Positions 21,381 to 24,795 of a stretch of 24,795 bases of DNA are shown one piece after another. This DNA is from a virus. A model generated the notes under the pieces. That model was not told the origin of the DNA, did not search any database, and saw only the letters and a program-made list of their open reading frames with translations. The first letter of the stretch is position 1; each line of letters starts with the position of its first letter. The stretch is taken from IMG/VR virus record IMGVR_UViG_3300027763_000230, positions 1 through 24,795 of that record. One strand, given 5' to 3'. The position numbers and the translations under genes are program-made.

Positions 21381-21710
21381 TTATGCCCACACTCTGATTG
21401 GATTAGTTGGATAAACCATATAAGGTCTTAATGGCTCAATATCCTCATCATCCATCAATCGGATGTTGACACCATAGTTCGGTGCTAGGTAAGGAATCGG
21501 CACATAATCCTTTGGAGTTGGCTCAGGTGGTCGCTGATAAACTGTACCAATTACACTAATATTTTGGTAATTTGGAGTCATATACGACTCGGTTTTAACG
21601 GTTTTAGTCGGTTTGCCCGTCTTACCTAGCTCATACTCAGTAGGCACGATGGTGTAAAGAATCGGTAAGGATTCGGCTTCGTCTGTAAAGGATAAGTAGA
21701 TATCTTGCAT
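21381..21710 (-). CDS. Hypothetical protein of the inserted tail block
   Basis: A 109-residue protein of unknown function, beginning MQDIYLSFTDEAESLPILYT, with repeated aromatic and proline residues (YQRPPEPTPKDYVPIPYLAP) and ending RPYMVYPTNPIRVWA. It has no membrane span or recognised motif. It lies two bases before the collar-fibre gene and directly after the spike-like gene, so it may be a chaperone or small virion part for those proteins. Confidence 0.72.
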   Translation of the reverse strand: MQDIYLSFTDEAESLPILYTIVPTEYELGKTGKPTKTVKTESYMTPNYQNISVIGTVYQRPPEPTPKDYVPIPYLAPNYGVNIRLMDDEDIEPLRPYMVYPTNPIRVWA

Positions 21711-21712
21711 AA

Positions 21713-22948
21713 TTATGTCGTAAGGGCTTGGAGTTGAGCAGAGGTTAATGCAGTTGGGTAGTAAGATATTTTAGAAATATGCCCATTGTTAAATTGAGTA
21801 CCAGCTGGAGTGCTACCAATTGTCATTCTATTTACTGTTGGTATGTTTCCAGAAAAGTTTGTAGCAACAGTTCCACCATTTAACACGTTAGCAAAATTAT
21901 TTGTATTATAAGAAACTGCATTTTTTGCCATTACATTTATTGTCATTGCATTGGATGTCAATAAATCTACTTGTTGAACAGAACTTCTAACAATATAAAA
22001 CTCAGGTTTTCCAGCAGTATTTGAAATAGAAATTAAGTTTAAACTTGTACCATCCGAAATGCTAATTGGAAATGGACCATTTGAAAAGTTATAACAATCA
22101 TTCATTAAAAATAAACTTCCCTGTGCTTGGTTATACCAACTAGAGAAATTCGCCCCTGTTATCGAAGCAACATCCGCAGCCCTAGTTACTTGGGCAGTCG
22201 TTGTGGGGATATAGGAGGTAGCAAATGCGAGGGCTTCTAGTTGTGCGCCCCAAATAAAAATATCTTTTGTATTATCTATAACTAAACCACCAGCAGATAA
22301 ATTAGCTGGTGTTCTTGTAATAGTACAACGATACCAACCATTACCAGAATCAGTTATTGTTGATGTAACTCCAGCGTCATTACTTACTATTGCACCTGTT
22401 TGAATATTAAAAACAGTACCTTTACTACCAGCAACATTATCATAAATATTTAATTTAAATGTATTTATGCCATTGTATTTAGCAAAAATAGAGCCAGTCC
22501 AAGCTGATCCATTAAAAGTAATTCCTAACTGAAAAGTTTGATTATTAGACGCTGCGTAAGCTCTTGTTCCAGTCAAAGTATTATCTGGAGCAGTTGTTGA
22601 AGCTCCTACTAAAGTAAGTCCAGCTTGATACCAAGCAATGTTAGTAAAAGTGCTACTGTATGTTAAAGAGTTAGTACTACTCTGCTCAATCAACAAACCT
22701 AATGGTGCTAAAGTGGATGGATTATAGTCAAACCTCGCTGCATTAATGGCTGCGGTAGATAGCACACCGCTAGAGTTATAGTAAGTGCCTGTTGTGCTTC
22801 GAGTGAAGGTAATACGAGAATCAAGTGTGCCTGTTCCCGCAAAGTCGAGGATTAGGGAGGGGACTGGACCGGGGCGTCTAGAATTAAAAGTGGCAATAGT
22901 CCCCGCGCTAACGGCTACGCCAACACGGTCGCCAATGCCCCAACTCAT
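21713..22948 (-). CDS. Spike/fibre protein with lectin-like (LamG) C-terminus
   Basis: A 411-residue beta-rich protein. The segment LILDFAGTGTLDSRITFTRS, then TGTYYNSSGVLSTAAINAAR and LGLLIEQSSTNSL is the typical opening of phage head-spike and carbohydrate-binding fibres. The middle resembles carbohydrate-binding jelly-roll domains (GNGWYRCTITRT, then FIWGAQLEALAFATSYIPTT). The last 130 residues look like a LamG/concanavalin A-like fold, ending HISKISYYPTALTSAQLQAL. It probably binds sugars on the host. The gene is AT-rich in its 3' two-thirds, and its start overlaps the stop of the 22945-23250 gene as ATGA. Confidence 0.82.
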   Translation of the reverse strand: MSWGIGDRVGVAVSAGTIATFNSRRPGPVPSLILDFAGTGTLDSRITFTRSTTGTYYNSSGVLSTAAINAARFDYNPSTLAPLGLLIEQSSTNSLTYSSTFTNIAWYQAGLTLVGASTTAPDNTLTGTRAYAASNNQTFQLGITFNGSAWTGSIFAKYNGINTFKLNIYDNVAGSKGTVFNIQTGAIVSNDAGVTSTITDSGNGWYRCTITRTPANLSAGGLVIDNTKDIFIWGAQLEALAFATSYIPTTTAQVTRAADVASITGANFSSWYNQAQGSLFLMNDCYNFSNGPFPISISDGTSLNLISISNTAGKPEFYIVRSSVQQVDLLTSNAMTINVMAKNAVSYNTNNFANVLNGGTVATNFSGNIPTVNRMTIGSTPAGTQFNNGHISKISYYPTALTSAQLQALTT

Positions 22949-23250
22949 CGAATATTAATCGGCTTAGCGTAAGCCGTTCCGGCAGTAGAGATTTGCAGAA
23001 CACTTACCCGCCATGGCTCACCTGATCCTGTTTGCGGTGCAAAAAATGGAATTGGAGTATAGGCAGGTACTGGTGTACTTGCGGAGGTAGCAGTTACCCC
23101 AACGCCGACAGCCACATACATATCCTGTGTTCCCCATACTAATACGCCTTGCGGTCCAGGCTTCCAAGTGGCTACTGTCGCAGCCGTACCGCTTGTAGAT
23201 GCTGAACCGGCAGCGTATTCGGTGTCGGCTAGAGGTCTAAGAAATTCCAC
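22945..23250 (-). CDS. Small virion-type hypothetical protein, GTG start
   Basis: A 101-residue protein with a GTG start at 23250 preceded by AAGGAGAG five bases away, the strongest ribosome binding site seen in this block. The pattern KPGPQGVLVWGTQDMYVAVG, then PAYTPIPFFAP and WRVSVLQISTAGTAYAKPIN is a recurrent small phage protein located next to spike-like genes; it is beta-rich. A capsid or spike accessory role is inferred. Its start lies 18 bases after the HNH gene ends. Confidence 0.78.
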   Translation of the reverse strand: MEFLRPLADTEYAAGSASTSGTAATVATWKPGPQGVLVWGTQDMYVAVGVGVTATSASTPVPAYTPIPFFAPQTGSGEPWRVSVLQISTAGTAYAKPINIR

Positions 23251-23267
23251 AATAACTCTCCTTAAAT

Positions 23268-23741
23268 TTAATGACAGGCAAATTCGCCGTGATATTTTTC
23301 TCTAGCCATTGTAGCAACTAATTCGGCTAACTCTAAATCTTTATACGCACCAAAATATTTGCGAATACCCTTAACTTGCACCATAACTCGCCAATTTTTA
23401 CCTAGTTTACCCCAATAGACATTTTTAACACCAGATTTATTAATAGCTGAAGTTTTTCGGTTGTACGCATTTTCAGACCTTGTTGCTTCTCTTAAATTTT
23501 CAATTCGGTTATTTGATGGGTTTCCATCAATATGGTCAATAAATTTTGGTAAATAGCCATGAAACATCAAAAATATAATCCGATGATTTTTATAAATTTG
23601 GTTGTTAATTTTTGTAGCTTTATACCCTTTAGAATCTAATGTGCCAGTTTTATCGCCAACTTTTACTCTACTAACCGAAATTAATCGGTAAAGTTCGCCA
23701 TCACGATATTCAAACAACGCTTTTACTTGATCTTGTGTCAT
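23268..23741 (-). CDS. Second HNH/AP2 homing endonuclease
   Basis: A 157-residue endonuclease closely related to the product of 3987-4472, with about half the positions identical by eye. The shared core is LFEYRDGELYR, then YKNHRIIFLMFHGYLPKFID and HIDGNPSNNRIENLREATRS, followed by the AP2-like domain (SGVKNVYWGKLGKNWRVMVQ) and a EKYHGEFACH end. A 17-base DNA stretch, TTTGAATATCGTGATGG, is identical in both genes (4020-4036 and 23698-23714 reversed). Its ATG overlaps the stop of the DUF5856-like gene (ATGA). It lies within the structural operon, unlike its partner, which is in the replication arm. Confidence 0.92.
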   Translation of the reverse strand: MTQDQVKALFEYRDGELYRLISVSRVKVGDKTGTLDSKGYKATKINNQIYKNHRIIFLMFHGYLPKFIDHIDGNPSNNRIENLREATRSENAYNRKTSAINKSGVKNVYWGKLGKNWRVMVQVKGIRKYFGAYKDLELAELVATMAREKYHGEFACH

Positions 23742-24100
23742 GCAAGAAACCTTAATTTGTATAATGTTCTTAGATATAATTCAACAATATTATCAATTAA
23801 TTGTTGTAACGGTGTATCTGTCTTGTCACATATACTATATCTGGCTTCTTCTATTTCAGCAAGTTGTCCTTCTAAAAACTCAATGACGTTGGTTGTTTTC
23901 TTTGCAGACATTAAACTGATTGGGCCAATTAAACCGTACCTACCTTGATAAGTTTCAGCAAAATCGTCTGCCACATCAATAATATTCTCATAAAATTTCT
24001 GCAACGCCTTATGTTTGGCATAACTGCGGGTATTTAAATGCACACTATGCACCACATCTCTAGCCAAAAATAACATTCCTACAAAATCACACGCTTTCAT
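23738..24100 (-). CDS. DUF5856-like protein, helical, next to portal
   Basis: A 120-residue, mostly helical protein. The motif HLNTRSYAKHKALQKFYENI followed by DVADDFAETYQGRYG fits the DUF5856 family found in several phage groups; a four-helix, ferritin-like shape is possible but I have no proof. The spaced His and acidic residues (H18, H21, H30, D43, E49) could be ligands for a metal. Its start overlaps the portal end by 14 bases, so it is translated together with the portal. Biological role unknown. Confidence 0.72.
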   Translation of the reverse strand: MKACDFVGMLFLARDVVHSVHLNTRSYAKHKALQKFYENIIDVADDFAETYQGRYGLIGPISLMSAKKTTNVIEFLEGQLAEIEEARYSICDKTDTPLQQLIDNIVELYLRTLYKLRFLA

Positions 24101-24795
24101 TTGGCATCCCTTGCTGTGGCATCATCGGTTGTTCTTGGGGCATCTCACCTTGCATCGGTGGTTGCATTGGCTGTGCTTGTTGCTCATCTTCTTGCATATT
24201 CATTCTTTGGTCGTTTTGCGAGCCAGAGATCAAATCGCCTGTGTCAATCGCAGCGTGAATTGTACCCATCACGATGTCATGAATCTGATCGGGCGTCATG
24301 GATGCTTGAACGGCGCTAATTCGTTTGGTTTCAGCATCGAACATCTTAATCTGCGCTTCGTAATCTTTACGACGTTGGTCTTGCATCTCCATTGACTTAC
24401 TGACATTCTGAAGCATTGTGTGCATCTGTTCCATCTCTTGCGCCATTCCTTGCATCTGTTGCTGTGCAGCTTGTAATGCAGGATCTTCGTCAGAATCAGC
24501 CAATAATTTTGGATCAATCGTTTTTTGTAGACGTTTAGCCATCTCTTGCGCGCCTGGCCAATCCATATTTTTCACGAACAAGTCGCCTGCCACAGTCCAT
24601 AGCTGAGGATTGCCTTGCAGAATCTGCGCCATTGCATCCATCGCTTCTTGACGCTTAGTCATATAGCCTGCGCCAGTTGTAGCGACCACATCGTAAGTAC
24701 CGACTGTAGGGTTGTAGATTTTTTCAATCACTACACCTTGTTGGTCGACAATCTTCTTAACCGGCTCGGCTTGCTCTGGGTTAATCTTTGCCATT
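24087..24795 (-). CDS. Portal protein C-terminal part, P22 gp1-like, 5' end cut off
   Basis: About 236 codons of a portal protein that runs off the right edge; the ATG at 24794 is probably internal because the reading frame is open to the window end. The visible part has AEPVKKIVDQQGVVIEKIYN, then NPTVGTYDVVATTGAGYMTK and RQEAMDAMAQILQGNPQLWT, as in P22-like portals, followed by a Gln/Met-rich helical barrel-like region (QQQMQGMAQEMEQMHTMLQN). It ends in a Gln/Met/Pro-rich tail (QPPMQGEMPQEQPMMPQQGM). Terminase genes would be expected farther right. Portals form the dodecameric DNA channel at one capsid vertex. Confidence 0.9.
   Translation of the reverse strand, partial: MAKINPEQAEPVKKIVDQQGVVIEKIYNPTVGTYDVVATTGAGYMTKRQEAMDAMAQILQGNPQLWTVAGDLFVKNMDWPGAQEMAKRLQKTIDPKLLADSDEDPALQAAQQQMQGMAQEMEQMHTMLQNVSKSMEMQDQRRKDYEAQIKMFDAETKRISAVQASMTPDQIHDIVMGTIHAAIDTGDLISGSQNDQRMNMQEDEQQAQPMQPPMQGEMPQEQPMMPQQGMPNESV

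Noticed and set aside
1-24795. CRISPR array, tRNA genes, integrase or attachment sites
   Set aside because: I saw no regularly spaced direct repeats, no cloverleaf with T-loop consensus and no recombinase motifs while reading; absence cannot be proven without a search tool.

Overview
The window is a 24.8-kb piece of the genome of a tailed double-stranded DNA phage of the P22-like short-tailed (podovirus) type. The evidence is the P22 coat, scaffold, portal, gp4 and gp10 families lying together, followed by a run of Gln/Ala/Asn-rich ejection proteins and a lysis cassette, with no host housekeeping genes. Base composition is fairly AT-rich. Starts are tightly coupled, mostly ATGA or TAATG overlaps. 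No integrase, repressor, tRNA or CRISPR is visible, so lifestyle and host stay open. An aquatic Gram-negative host is a guess from gene content only.

Layout. (1) Bases 1-3638, minus strand, replication: a DUF2800-type Cas4/RecB-like nuclease, a probable DNA-binding replication protein, a small AT-rich protein, and a family A DNA polymerase cut off by the left edge at motif B. (2) Bases 3639-3720, a divergent control region with an inverted repeat overlapping a candidate extended -10 promoter. (3) Bases 3721-7853, plus strand: a VRR-NUC nuclease, a free-standing HNH/AP2 homing endonuclease wedged against the next gene, a SNF2-family helicase, then a chain of ten very small overlapping genes (membrane peptides, coiled coils, one HTH protein). 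Several of these are too short for a usual ORF cutoff. (4) Bases 24795-7815, minus strand, the late operon read right to left: portal C-terminus, a DUF5856-like protein, a second HNH/AP2 endonuclease, a block of decoration, spike and collar-fibre proteins, scaffold, major capsid protein, two or three decoration-like proteins, gp4-like adaptor, gp10-like stabiliser, a cupin-like protein, three ejection proteins, and a lysis cassette (three small membrane proteins plus an M15 peptidase).

How it fits together. The replication set is split over two divergent transcripts: nuclease, binding protein and polymerase to the left, VRR-NUC and helicase to the right. This could put both arms under one control point. 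The late operon carries hairpin terminators just after the capsid gene and after the next gene, suggesting stepwise lowering of expression from capsid to tail genes. The plus-strand small-gene arm and the late operon collide tail to tail, with overlapping coding ends at 7815-7853.

Most notable points: a Leu at the polymerase position equivalent to E. coli Phe762 (with Phe at 766); two related homing endonucleases in different modules; a 17-base repeated junction in the small-gene arm; a virion domain present in two genes on either side of the gp4 homologue; and a receptor-binding block inserted between portal and scaffold. No wholly new system can be proven from the sequence. The small-gene arm (5799-7853) is the best place to look for one.
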